64,000 nt of DNA. Origin: Nannocystis exedens. GTDB taxonomy: Bacteria; Myxococcota_A; Polyangia; Nannocystales; Nannocystaceae. Below, piece after piece: positions 6,687 through 14,735 of the stretch. Each line of letters opens with the position of its first letter. Positions within the stretch are counted from its first letter, which is position 1. A program made the position numbers and the translations under genes. The stretch is taken from positions 8,198,001-8,262,000 of the forward strand of contig NZ_NETK01000001.1 of assembly GCF_002343915.1 (NCBI RefSeq), written 5' to 3'. Below the pieces are notes generated by a model. It saw nothing but the letters and a program-made list of their open reading frames with translations. It was not told the origin of the DNA and did no database searches.

Positions 6687-8880
6687 TCCGAACACCAACG
6701 CCCCCGAGGGCCCCTGGATCGACCCGCTCGATGAGCAGCTCGTGGCGGCCTTCCCCGGCCGCGTCGTCCGCAAGGACCTCGTCCACGCCCTCAAGGTCGG
6801 CTTCAACATCCCCGTCTATGTCCTCGAGTACCTGCTGGGCAAGTACTGCTCGACGACCGACGAGGCCCAGATCCGCGAGGGCCTCGACATGGTCAAGCAG
6901 ACGATCGCCGAGCGCGTCGTCCGGGCCGACCAGGCCGAGCTGATCAAGTCCCGCCTCCAGCGCAGCCGGTCGATGAAGCTCATCGACCTCGTCACCGTGA
7001 CCTTCGACGAGAAGGACCAGGGCGGCAAGTACTGGGCCGCCCTGGCGACCGCGGGCCTGACGAAGATGCACATCAGCGAGGATCTCGTCCACAAGTACGA
7101 GCGCGTCCTGACTGGCGGTGTGTGGTCCAACGTCGAGATCACCTACGACGATACCCTCGTCCACGGCACCGTCACGCGGCCGTTCGTCCTGAGCCGCATG
7201 CAGCCGATCCAGATCGCCAGCGCGCGGCTCGACGAGTTCCTGACCGCGCGCGCGTCCTTCACCCGCGAGCAGTGGGTCGACGTCCTGCTACGGACGATGG
7301 GCTACGAGCCGACGCACCCCGACTTCACCTGGCGTCGCAAGCTGCTCTACCTGCTGCGCCTGGTGCCGATGGTCGAGAAGAACTACAACCTGATCGAGCT
7401 CGGACCGCGCGAGACCGGCAAGTCATTCGTGTTCCGCGAGCTGTCGCCCTACGCGATCCTGCTCTCGGGCGGGCAGGGCACCGTCGCCGACCTGTTCGGC
7501 TGGAAGCACCGCAAGGACAAGGCCGGCCTAGTCGTCCGCTACGACCTCGTCGCGTTCGACGAGGTCGCCGGCTCGTACTTCAAGAACGAGTCCGAGAAGC
7601 AGATGTTCAAGGGGTACATGGAGCAGGGCTCCTTCTCTCGCGGTGACGACAAGGGCACGATCAGCGCCGACGCCGGCATCATCTTCAACGGCAACATCGA
7701 CGGCAACGTCGAGGCGATCGCTCGCACGACCCACCTGTTCACGGCGCTGCCGGAGTCCGTCCGCAACGACACCGCCTTCCACGATCGCTGGCACGCCTAC
7801 CTGCCCGGGTGGGAGATGCCGAAGCTGCGACCCGAGCACTTCACGCGGCACCTCGGCTTCATCGCCGACTACATCGCCGAGATCTTCCACAACGAGCTGC
7901 GCCGCCTGAACTTCACCGACCTCGCCGACCAGCACTTCGCGCTCGGCAACCACGTCGGACAGCGCGATCGTAAGGCCGCCCTGCGCACCGTCTCGGGTTT
8001 GATCAAACTGCTGCACCCCGATGGAAAATGCAGCAAAGATGAGCTCGGCGAATACCTCGACTTCGGCCTCGAGCTGCGGCGCCGGGTCAAGGAACAGCTC
8101 AAACGGATCAACCCGATCGAGTTCTCGCGCGTCAACCTGTCCTTCATCGACAAGCAGACGGGAGAGGAGCGCTTCGCCGAGTGCGCCGAGCTCGGCGCGA
8201 TCCGCCTGATCCCCGAGGGCCCGCTGCCCCCCGGCGACGTCTTCAGCGTCGGCGTCGACCCGGGCACCGACCGCGTCGCCCTGTTCAGGATCCAGGCCGC
8301 CTCGGTCCTCGGCACCGGCCGGTTCAACCTCGTCGGTGTCACCTCCAAGAACATCCGCGAGAGCGCCAAGATGGCGTTCGACTACCTGCGCGCGAACGGC
8401 AAGCGCGTCGGCCTCGTGCTCGGGCGGCGGCGACTCGGGGCGCTGCTCAAGCGTCGGCCCCTCGCGACGATCTCCGGCGCCGGCATCCACCAGGAGACGC
8501 AGCTGCGCGACAGCGACGCCGGGTCCTTCGGGCTGGCAATGAGCAAGGCCGTGCTGGACGCGGCCGCGGGCCTGGACCTGCCCGCGCACGCGGCGGACGC
8601 GGTGTACTGCGACATCAACGGCGAGCGCTACCGCAGCGAGGAGTGGGGCCTGTTCGCCACTCGGGCTCACGCGGCGCTGCGGTCCCTGCAGTATCAGACC
8701 TTCTGCGGCAGCATCGGCGATGTTGGCGCCGCCTTCGGCGCGATCGCCAGCATCGCCGCCGCACAGTCGTTCGCCCGCGGCTACGCTCGAGGACCCCGCG
8801 CCCTCGTGATGGCCGGCTCGGACTCCGGCACGCGCGGCGCGATGTTTCTGCACGACCCTCGCCTCGAAGGACGCCCATGA
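6673..8880 (+). CDS. brxL: Chimeric BrxL-like protein with a ketoacyl-synthase-like C-terminus
   Basis: Residues 1 to about 579 look like BrxL: the N-terminal domain (DEQLVAAFPGRVVRKDLVHA), an AAA+ core with Walker A ELGPRETGKS (about 243) and Walker B LVAFDEVAG (about 292), and the beginning of the Lon-like region (FSVGVDPGTDRVALFRIQAA; DYLRANGKRVGL). From about residue 580 (nt 8413) the sequence is no longer BrxL. It becomes a thiolase/ketoacyl-synthase-like tail (GRRRLGALLKRRP, AVYCDINGERYRSEEWG, GSIGDVGAAFGAIASIA). The part of the Lon domain that carries the Ser/Lys dyad is therefore missing. The start is a GTG at 6673 inside pglZ. The stop overlaps the next ATG (ATGA). Most likely a deletion joined two unrelated genes in frame; activity is doubtful. 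Confidence 0.85.
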   Translation: MTGTDPNTNAPEGPWIDPLDEQLVAAFPGRVVRKDLVHALKVGFNIPVYVLEYLLGKYCSTTDEAQIREGLDMVKQTIAERVVRADQAELIKSRLQRSRSMKLIDLVTVTFDEKDQGGKYWAALATAGLTKMHISEDLVHKYERVLTGGVWSNVEITYDDTLVHGTVTRPFVLSRMQPIQIASARLDEFLTARASFTREQWVDVLLRTMGYEPTHPDFTWRRKLLYLLRLVPMVEKNYNLIELGPRETGKSFVFRELSPYAILLSGGQGTVADLFGWKHRKDKAGLVVRYDLVAFDEVAGSYFKNESEKQMFKGYMEQGSFSRGDDKGTISADAGIIFNGNIDGNVEAIARTTHLFTALPESVRNDTAFHDRWHAYLPGWEMPKLRPEHFTRHLGFIADYIAEIFHNELRRLNFTDLADQHFALGNHVGQRDRKAALRTVSGLIKLLHPDGKCSKDELGEYLDFGLELRRRVKEQLKRINPIEFSRVNLSFIDKQTGEERFAECAELGAIRLIPEGPLPPGDVFSVGVDPGTDRVALFRIQAASVLGTGRFNLVGVTSKNIRESAKMAFDYLRANGKRVGLVLGRRRLGALLKRRPLATISGAGIHQETQLRDSDAGSFGLAMSKAVLDAAAGLDLPAHAADAVYCDINGERYRSEEWGLFATRAHAALRSLQYQTFCGSIGDVGAAFGAIASIAAAQSFARGYARGPRALVMAGSDSGTRGAMFLHDPRLEGRP

Positions 8881-10199
8881 AGACGCTCGTCAACGCGCCC
8901 AAGACCCCGGTCACGAAGGGCAGCCAGGGCGTGGCCGCGGCCACGATCCCCAACGTCTGCAAGATGCCGGGACCGCCTGCGCCCTTCGTCCCGACACCGC
9001 TGCCCAACATCGGCAAGAGCGGCAGCTCCCCCAAGGGTTATTCGAAGAACGTCACGATTGAGGGCAAGCAGGTCGCCGTCAAGGGCGCGACCTTCGGGTC
9101 GACGGGTGACATGGCCAGCAAGGGGACCGGCGGTGGCCTGTTCTCCGCCAATACGCACGGCCCCACGAGCTTCGTCGGCCCGGGCTCGTTCGACGTCAAG
9201 ATCGAGGGCAAGAACGTGCAGCTCCTCGGCGACCCGATGCTCAACAACTGCGGGCCCAGCGGAAAGCCCCCTAACGCCGCCACGCTCGTCGGCGTGCTGC
9301 AGAAGGCGGGCCTGGTCGCGGTGGTCGGTGACGAGCCCTGCCCCCTGTGTCGCAAGCAACACGGCTTCAACGGCAAGCTCGAGGAGAGCGAGGACACCAA
9401 GGGGGCCGCGGGGCAGCTTCAGGCCGCCATCGACCGGGCCATCGGCAAGGCGCGCGCGGCTAACGCCCCGCGGCTCGCCGCGGTGCAGGCCGAGATCGCC
9501 GCGCTGAAGACGGCGATGGCCGCGCTGCCCAAGAAGCAGCGTGCTCCCTACAGGCAGCAACTCGACGCGCTCGAGAAGGAAGAACGCGGGCTCGCGGTCC
9601 ACTTCACGGGCATGATGGGCGTCGTCAAGTGCAAGGACGACGGCCTCATCTTCGCCGGGACGAGCCTGTTCCAGTACTCCGACATCCAGGCGGAAATGCC
9701 CGGCGCATGGCACTCCCCCACGCCCTCGGGCAGCCTCGCCAACAAGCCGGACCGCAAAAACTTCCAGGCCGACGTCCTCGACTTCGCCAGGTACGGCAAG
9801 GGCTCGCTGAGCTCGTGGCCCGTGGAGTGGGAGAAGCTCAAGCAACTCTCGGAGAAGTCCTTTGTGGGAGAAACCGACGAGATGTTCTACCCCCCGGGGA
9901 GCTGCGCGGCGCAGCAGATGGCGCTGTTGGCCATGAACCACGGCGACCGCCCCATGGGCCTCACCGAGCGCTACTACACCACGAACCCTGATGCCAAGCT
10001 ATCCAAGCTGTGGATCCGCAAGCCCGGCAAGGGCGGCCCCAAGCGCGCCCGCCTGGCCACCCCCGCAGAGCTCGGGCCGGGCAAGCCGATCCCCCCGTGC
10101 GGCACGTGCCAGGTCATCCTCACCATGCTGATGTGCGCCGAGGGTGAGATGCATTGCGACCACAAGACAGCGCATCCCGGAGTGTGTCACAAATGCTAG
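8877..10199 (+). CDS. PAAR-like (DUF4150) protein with putative C-terminal toxin domain
   Basis: A 440-aa protein. Residues 1 to about 130 form a PAAR-like module (PNVCKMPGPPAPFVPTPLPN, KGATFGSTGDM, GDPMLNNCGP) of the kind that tips type VI secretion spikes. A CPLC pair (about 155) and a helical linker follow. The last 110 residues hold FYPPGSCAAQQMALLAMNHG (about 340) and IPPCGTCQVILTMLMC (about 416), then a His/Cys tail. The CAxx plus PCxxC arrangement recalls deaminase-fold toxins, but the catalytic Glu expected after CA is absent (CAAQ). It starts in an ATGA overlap with the upstream chimera and overlaps the immunity-like gene by 7 nt. Toxin activity is inference. Confidence 0.75.
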   Translation: MKTLVNAPKTPVTKGSQGVAAATIPNVCKMPGPPAPFVPTPLPNIGKSGSSPKGYSKNVTIEGKQVAVKGATFGSTGDMASKGTGGGLFSANTHGPTSFVGPGSFDVKIEGKNVQLLGDPMLNNCGPSGKPPNAATLVGVLQKAGLVAVVGDEPCPLCRKQHGFNGKLEESEDTKGAAGQLQAAIDRAIGKARAANAPRLAAVQAEIAALKTAMAALPKKQRAPYRQQLDALEKEERGLAVHFTGMMGVVKCKDDGLIFAGTSLFQYSDIQAEMPGAWHSPTPSGSLANKPDRKNFQADVLDFARYGKGSLSSWPVEWEKLKQLSEKSFVGETDEMFYPPGSCAAQQMALLAMNHGDRPMGLTERYYTTNPDAKLSKLWIRKPGKGGPKRARLATPAELGPGKPIPPCGTCQVILTMLMCAEGEMHCDHKTAHPGVCHKC

Positions 10200-10945
10200 A
10201 ACCCGAGCTCGAAGCGCTGCTGCTTCGCATCGTCCCCAACCTCGCGCGCGACTGGTCGGGGGCCTCCCCGGAGGATCTAGAGGAGCTCGAGGAGCGGGTC
10301 GAGCTCACTGGCCACGACTTCCCCCCCTTCTATCGATGGTTCCTCTCGCGCCTGGCCGGCAGTGTGGGCGCGCTCCACCCCATGCTGCGAGGTTTCACCG
10401 CCGCGAGCGTGCTCGAGGCCTACCGAACCGGCAGCGTCGACATCGGTCCCACGCAGTTCCTCATCGGGCGCATGCCCGACGCCCTGATGCCGCTCGACGT
10501 CTACTACGATCTGGCGCACCCGCTGCGCGACGACGCTATCGTCCTGAGCGCCATCCTCGACGCAGGCCCCGAGTCCCAGATCAGCGAGACCTTCCGCGAA
10601 TGGATCGCGGCGCGTGCCATGATCAAGTTCGGCGTGATGACCGCGCCCCACCGATGCTTCGGCGCCTTCGTCGACCCCGGGAGAACCGCCGCCGCTCAGC
10701 TCGAGACCGTGATGACCGCGCTCGGCTTCACCAGCCCGATCACGACCGGGCCCTTCTGTCGACTCTACGAACGAGGCGACATGACAATGGTCGCCAAGTC
10801 GACCGTCAAGCCCGAGAACCTAGGCATCCTCATCTACGAGATCGGCGGCCCCAGCGTCGCCGCCATACGCCGGCTCTTGGGGGAGATCGGGCGCGGCACC
10901 ACGCTCCAGGTCGACGCCGATCGCTGGGCGACGCGCTCCCGATGA
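10193..10945 (+). CDS. SUKH-like (SMI1/KNR4-type) putative immunity protein
   Basis: A 250-aa acidic cytosolic protein starting at the ATG at 10193 inside the end of the effector gene. Its N-terminal part (ELEERVELTGHDFPPFYRWFLSRL) resembles the SUKH motif in which a helix is followed by (L/F)PxxYxxFL. Its position directly after, and overlapping, a PAAR-type toxin candidate fits an immunity role. The remaining 180 residues are not recognised. No signal peptide is seen. Confidence 0.55.
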   Translation: MLEPELEALLLRIVPNLARDWSGASPEDLEELEERVELTGHDFPPFYRWFLSRLAGSVGALHPMLRGFTAASVLEAYRTGSVDIGPTQFLIGRMPDALMPLDVYYDLAHPLRDDAIVLSAILDAGPESQISETFREWIAARAMIKFGVMTAPHRCFGAFVDPGRTAAAQLETVMTALGFTSPITTGPFCRLYERGDMTMVAKSTVKPENLGILIYEIGGPSVAAIRRLLGEIGRGTTLQVDADRWATRSR

Positions 10946-11038
10946 GCGCCGCGCCATTCGAGCAGATCTTCATACCTACTGAGAAGATCGTGACCGGGCC
11001 AGCCGCGTAGCCGTCCCAGCGATTGCCTCACAGCGGGT

Positions 11039-11149
11039 TTATACGCCTTGAGGAGCCCCCGGGCCACGGAGGGCGGTCTTGATTTTCGACCAGGCGAGCT
11101 CGATGGGGTTGAGGTCGGGCGAGTACGGCGGCTGGTAGACGACCCTCGC
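11039..11149 (-). pseudogene. IS630-type transposase C-terminal fragment
   Basis: Thirty-six codons read GARVVYQPPYSPDLNPIELA and then WSKIKTALRGPG to a TAA. PPYSPDLNPIE is the last catalytic block of IS630/Tc1-type DDE transposases. Everything upstream is missing and the frame ends early, so this is a scrap. An N-terminal scrap of the same broad family lies at 62080-62380. Confidence 0.85.
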
Positions 11150-11154
11150 GCCGC

Positions 11155-11334
11155 ATGCCTAAATACGCTGCAGGGATGCCGGAGCCGAAAGACCCAGATC
11201 CGAGCGAAGATTCGCACGAGCCCGAGCCCACGAAACCCAGGCTCATCGGGACCTTCGCGGCCGCTCGCTCGGACCGCGCGCGTGACACTTTCAACACGCT
11301 CGAGGCCGGACCGCGCTGGTCGTTCTCTTCCTGA
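11155..11334 (+). CDS. Small ORF of unknown function (doubtful)
   Basis: A 59-codon frame from ATG 11155 (MPKYAAGMPEPKDPDPSEDS) to TGA 11332. It is Pro/Glu/Asp-rich at the N-terminus and has no recognised motif and no convincing ribosome binding site. It lies between two gene fragments. It may be a chance frame in high-GC DNA. Confidence 0.2.
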   Translation: MPKYAAGMPEPKDPDPSEDSHEPEPTKPRLIGTFAAARSDRARDTFNTLEAGPRWSFSS

Positions 11335-11341
11335 ACTCGCC

Positions 11342-11690
11342 TCAGCACCCGTGAGCCTCCTGCAGGGCGGCGATCGTCGGCTCGTCCAGCGCGCCCCTCA
11401 CCTCGAGGCGGCGCAACGCCTGAAAGCGGCGCAGGGCCCGCTGGAAGCCCTCGTCCGGCGCCGAGGGCTCGGCGCCGTACAGGCCGAGGCTTCGCAGGCG
11501 CTGGGCGGCGCCTCGCCAGTGGTCCGCGGGTTCGAGGTGCCCCAGCGTGAACTCGTACTTCTCGCCGCGCTCCGGAAGCACCAACGTCGCCCTCGTCACA
11601 TCAGCCGGGATCGCGGCCTCGAGGCGTCCCTCGTCGTCCGCCGTGCCCTCGACATGGCGGCCTGGCCCTTGCGCCTTTCGCGCTCGGAGC
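11342..11690 (-). pseudogene. 3' fragment of a peptidoglycan-binding-type protein gene
   Basis: The frame ending at the TGA at 11342 reads EGTADDEGRLEAAIPADVT, KYEFTLGHLEPADHWRGAAQ and GFQRALRRFQALRRLEVRGA, then LDEPTIAALQEAHGC. The last part looks like a peptidoglycan-binding helix bundle (ALRRFQ...G.LD..T..AL). No start codon or sensible N-terminus is found upstream; the frame dissolves near 11690 and then runs antisense to the kinase promoter and gene. Such tails occur at the end of larger secreted or spike-associated proteins, so only the 3' end survives here. Confidence 0.5.
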
Positions 11691-11794
11691 GTTCCAAGGA
11701 TCGTTCGCGGAAGTGAGAGTCGGTCCGCCACGGGCCCGAGGGCCGTTCCCCGGGCTCCTTTACGGGGCGCGGCCTCACGGTTAGCCTCCCCCTG

Positions 11795-13471
11795 GTGAAG
11801 TTCACCGAGGAGGAGCTCGACGAGGTCGAGCGGACGGAGGCGCACGAGACCTCCACCGTGCACCAACCGTCGCGTGCGGATACGCGGGCCGGGCTCCTGA
11901 TCGCCGAGCGCTACCGAATCATGGAGCGCCTGGGCAAGGGCGGAATGGCGGCTGTGTATCGCGCTGTCGACCGCGAGTCGGGGGTGGAGTACGCGGTAAA
12001 ATTCCTCGACCGTCGATTCACGGCCGACCCAGACATGGGGCGACGCTGTCAGCGCGAAGCGCGGACGATGGCCGAGATCGAGAGCCGTCACGTGCCGCGT
12101 GCCTTTCTGGTCGGGACTACGCCGGAGAACGAGATCTACCTCGTGATGGAGTTCCTGCGCGGGCGCGATCTCGAGCAAGTGCTCACGCGCCAGGGCCCAC
12201 TTCCGTGGCGCCGAGCCGCGGGGATCGGACTCCAGCTGTGCGAGGCGCTGGCGGCGGCTCATGCCCGCAACATCATCCACCGCGACGTCAAGCCGTCGAA
12301 CTGCTTCCTCGTCGAAGGCGGCGACGCAGGCGACGATCTCGTGAAGTTGATCGACTTCGGGATCGCCAAGGACCTCGACGCGAGCGGCGAGCAGACCGGC
12401 CTCGGGCTGGTGCTCGGGACGCCGGGTTACGTGGCTCCGGAGCTGCTCGCAGGCGAGGCGCGGCCGTCGCCGGGGACCGACGTGTATGGCCTCGGCGTGA
12501 CGATCTACAAGTTGATGACCGGACGGCTGCCCTGGCAGCCCGGCAGTGCGGGCGATGTGACGTTCGCGCAGATGCACGAGTCGCCGCGGCCGCTCCACGA
12601 GCACGTGCGCGGGACACTACCGCCGACGGTCGAGGCGGCGGTGATGCAGGCGTTTGAGCGCGATCCGTCGCGACGCTTCCGCTCGGTCGACGAGGTGATG
12701 GCTGCCCTGCGGCTGGCGCTGGATGAGCCGCGCGCGGTGCCGCCGAGCGGCTCGGTCCTGCGGGGGGCGCCGGCGCCGGTCTCTGCGCCAGCGCCTGGGT
12801 GGCGCCGTGAGGCGGCGATCGTGATGGCGTCGGCTGCGGCGCTGTTCGGAGGGGCGTGGTCCCTGGCGCCGACCGAGAAGCCGGGACATGGCGGATCTGG
12901 GCGGGTGCTGCTGTCCGCCGTGCGGCCGACGCCGACGCACCAGTTGCTCGTGCGCGAGGCGACAATCGTCGGGGAAAGAATGCGCAAGCCTGTCGTGGAC
13001 GCGGCGGATGAGGCTGCGCGGGGCGAGGTGGAGCGCGTCAAGGCCCCGGGCGAAGGCCTGGTGCGTGAGGCTCGGCCAGCGCCCGTGACGGAGGTCGCGG
13101 CTTCGGCCGCGTCGCCCCCCGGAGAGCCGGCGCCGGTGCCGGCGCGGCCGTTTTCGGCCAGCAAGGTGCGGGCGCAGCTCGATCGGCGCCTCGCCGATCT
13201 GCGGGTGTGCGCGATGCCGGGCACGGACCGACTGCGCTTCACGTTGAAGGTCAGTCCGGAAGGGTCAGTGCATGTGGTGCAGGCGTCGCCGGCGTCGTTT
13301 CGCCAGTGCGTGCTCGATCAGCTCGACGGTGCGGAGTTCCCGGCGAGTGATGAAGGCGGAGAGCTGACGTACACATTCACGGCCAAGGACGCGCCGAAGC
13401 CGGCGACGAAGAGCAAGAAGCCGTCGAAGGACGAGCCGATGGACGACCTCCTGCCGGTGGGGAGAAAGTGA
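11795..13471 (+). CDS. Membrane Ser/Thr protein kinase
   Basis: A 558-aa protein with a cytoplasmic kinase domain (about residues 38-310): glycine loop LGKGGMAAVYRAVD, VAIK-type Lys in YAVKFLD, catalytic loop IIHRDVKPSN (about 162), metal-binding LIDFGIAK (about 187) and GTPGYVAPE. One membrane segment (AAIVMASAAALFGGAWSLAP, about 340) is followed by a Pro/Ala-rich linker. The extracytoplasmic C-terminal domain resembles the AgmX/PglI-type fold with two Cys (DLRVCAMPG; SFRQCVLDQL). The start is a GTG at 11795 without a strong ribosome binding site. Its stop overlaps the VKOR gene start (GTGA), so the kinase is the first gene of a redox operon. Confidence 0.9.
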   Translation: MKFTEEELDEVERTEAHETSTVHQPSRADTRAGLLIAERYRIMERLGKGGMAAVYRAVDRESGVEYAVKFLDRRFTADPDMGRRCQREARTMAEIESRHVPRAFLVGTTPENEIYLVMEFLRGRDLEQVLTRQGPLPWRRAAGIGLQLCEALAAAHARNIIHRDVKPSNCFLVEGGDAGDDLVKLIDFGIAKDLDASGEQTGLGLVLGTPGYVAPELLAGEARPSPGTDVYGLGVTIYKLMTGRLPWQPGSAGDVTFAQMHESPRPLHEHVRGTLPPTVEAAVMQAFERDPSRRFRSVDEVMAALRLALDEPRAVPPSGSVLRGAPAPVSAPAPGWRREAAIVMASAAALFGGAWSLAPTEKPGHGGSGRVLLSAVRPTPTHQLLVREATIVGERMRKPVVDAADEAARGEVERVKAPGEGLVREARPAPVTEVAASAASPPGEPAPVPARPFSASKVRAQLDRRLADLRVCAMPGTDRLRFTLKVSPEGSVHVVQASPASFRQCVLDQLDGAEFPASDEGGELTYTFTAKDAPKPATKSKKPSKDEPMDDLLPVGRK

Positions 13472-14733
13472 CGGCGCCGACGACGGCCGCTCCTCCCGAG
13501 CTCCCTCGACGGGTCCGCGTCGGGGCGGCGTTGACGCTGTTGTCCGGGGTCGTCGGGCTCGGCGTCAGCGCGTGGCTCGTGCGGCTCAAGTTCGGCGCCG
13601 ACTACCTGTGCGACGCGAGCGGATGCACCGGCGGCGACGACGGGCCGTCGTGTACGGAGGCGCTGACGAGCGCGTGGTCCGAGCTGCTCGGGCTGCCGCT
13701 CGGCGTGTGGTCAATCGGACATGTCCTCACGACCATGGTGCTCGCGGTGGCTCTGCTGCGCGGGCGCGGCCCGCTGGCCGAGGTCGCCCCGCGTGGGCTG
13801 CTGGGGTTCGGCGTGTTCGGGATCACGGTGTCGGCGGTCCTGGGGACCTACGCGTTCACCCAGTTCACGCGCATGTGCCCGTTCTGCATGGCGCTGTACG
13901 CGACGTTGACGCTGGCGTTCGTCGGCGCGTGGCTGGTCCATGGGCCTTCGGACGAGAGTGCCGGCGGACAGCGGATCCGCGGGGCGTTCCGGGCGGCGAT
14001 GATCTGGGTGCTGACGACCGGCGGACTCGCGGTCGGCTATCAGCTCGCGGCGCGCAGGGCGAGCTGCCCGCCGCCGCCGCCCAATCCGCCGCCGGTCACG
14101 CTCGCAGCAACAGTCGACGCGCCGCGCGCCGCGGTGATGTTGTTCGTCGACCCGACCTGCCCCCTGTGTCGGCGAGAGCTGCACTACTTGCTGCAATCGC
14201 TGCCGCGGTTGCGCGCGCACGGGGCCGAACTGTGGGTATACATGTTCCCGCGCGCGAGCTGTGACGAGCGGTTCCTGCCGTCGCACGAATTCGTCGACAC
14301 CGAGGGAAGGCCGCAGGCGCACGGCGAGGCGCGTGGCAACAACGCGTGCCTCGGGGCGCTGGCGGCGTTGTGCGCGGAGCAGCTGGCTCCCGGGCGTGGA
14401 CTCGAGGCGCTCGCGGCGCTGTTCGACCTGCAGGACACGGAGGCGCCGCGGTTCACGATCGAGAAGGTGGAGCGAGCGCTCGGCGAGGTCGCGGAGACGC
14501 TGGGGCCGGGCGGAAAGCTGCGCACGTGCATCGACGGTGAGGATGCGGCGGCGACGCTGGCGACGCAGCAGCACTACTTGCTCTCGTGGGTGAAGGCGCG
14601 AGGCGGACGGGTGAGCGTCCCGCAGGCGTTCGTGGTTCCCATCGTCGATGAGGCGCTGCACCTCGGCGACGCGATGCCGGCGACGAGCGCGGGGAAGATC
14701 CTCAAGCTCGTCGAAGCGCCTGGGTCGAAGTGA
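13468..14733 (+). CDS. VKOR-family protein fused to a DsbA-like thioredoxin domain
   Basis: A 421-aa protein. The N-terminal half has four or five hydrophobic helices with the VKOR pattern: loop cysteines (YLCDASGC, GPSCTEALTS), GLPLGVWSIG, and the quinone-side CPFC at about 137. The C-terminal half is periplasmic and thioredoxin-like, with CPLC at about 230 (MLFVDPTCPLCRREL) and a cis-Pro region (VSVPQAFVV). Such fusions re-oxidise a DsbA-type oxidase with quinone and make disulfides in exported proteins. Starts GTG in a GTGA overlap with the kinase and overlaps the next gene. Confidence 0.85.
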   Translation: MTAPTTAAPPELPRRVRVGAALTLLSGVVGLGVSAWLVRLKFGADYLCDASGCTGGDDGPSCTEALTSAWSELLGLPLGVWSIGHVLTTMVLAVALLRGRGPLAEVAPRGLLGFGVFGITVSAVLGTYAFTQFTRMCPFCMALYATLTLAFVGAWLVHGPSDESAGGQRIRGAFRAAMIWVLTTGGLAVGYQLAARRASCPPPPPNPPPVTLAATVDAPRAAVMLFVDPTCPLCRRELHYLLQSLPRLRAHGAELWVYMFPRASCDERFLPSHEFVDTEGRPQAHGEARGNNACLGALAALCAEQLAPGRGLEALAALFDLQDTEAPRFTIEKVERALGEVAETLGPGGKLRTCIDGEDAAATLATQQHYLLSWVKARGGRVSVPQAFVVPIVDEALHLGDAMPATSAGKILKLVEAPGSK

Positions 14734-14735
14734 GG

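Noticed and set aside
4572..6809. A 745-codon minus-strand frame across pglZ
   Set aside because: Antisense shadow of pglZ without recognisable domains; the plus strand has all PglZ motifs.
6673..8880. BrxL as a full-length functional Lon-like protein
   Set aside because: The sequence leaves the BrxL pattern at about residue 580, before the catalytic part of the Lon-type domain.
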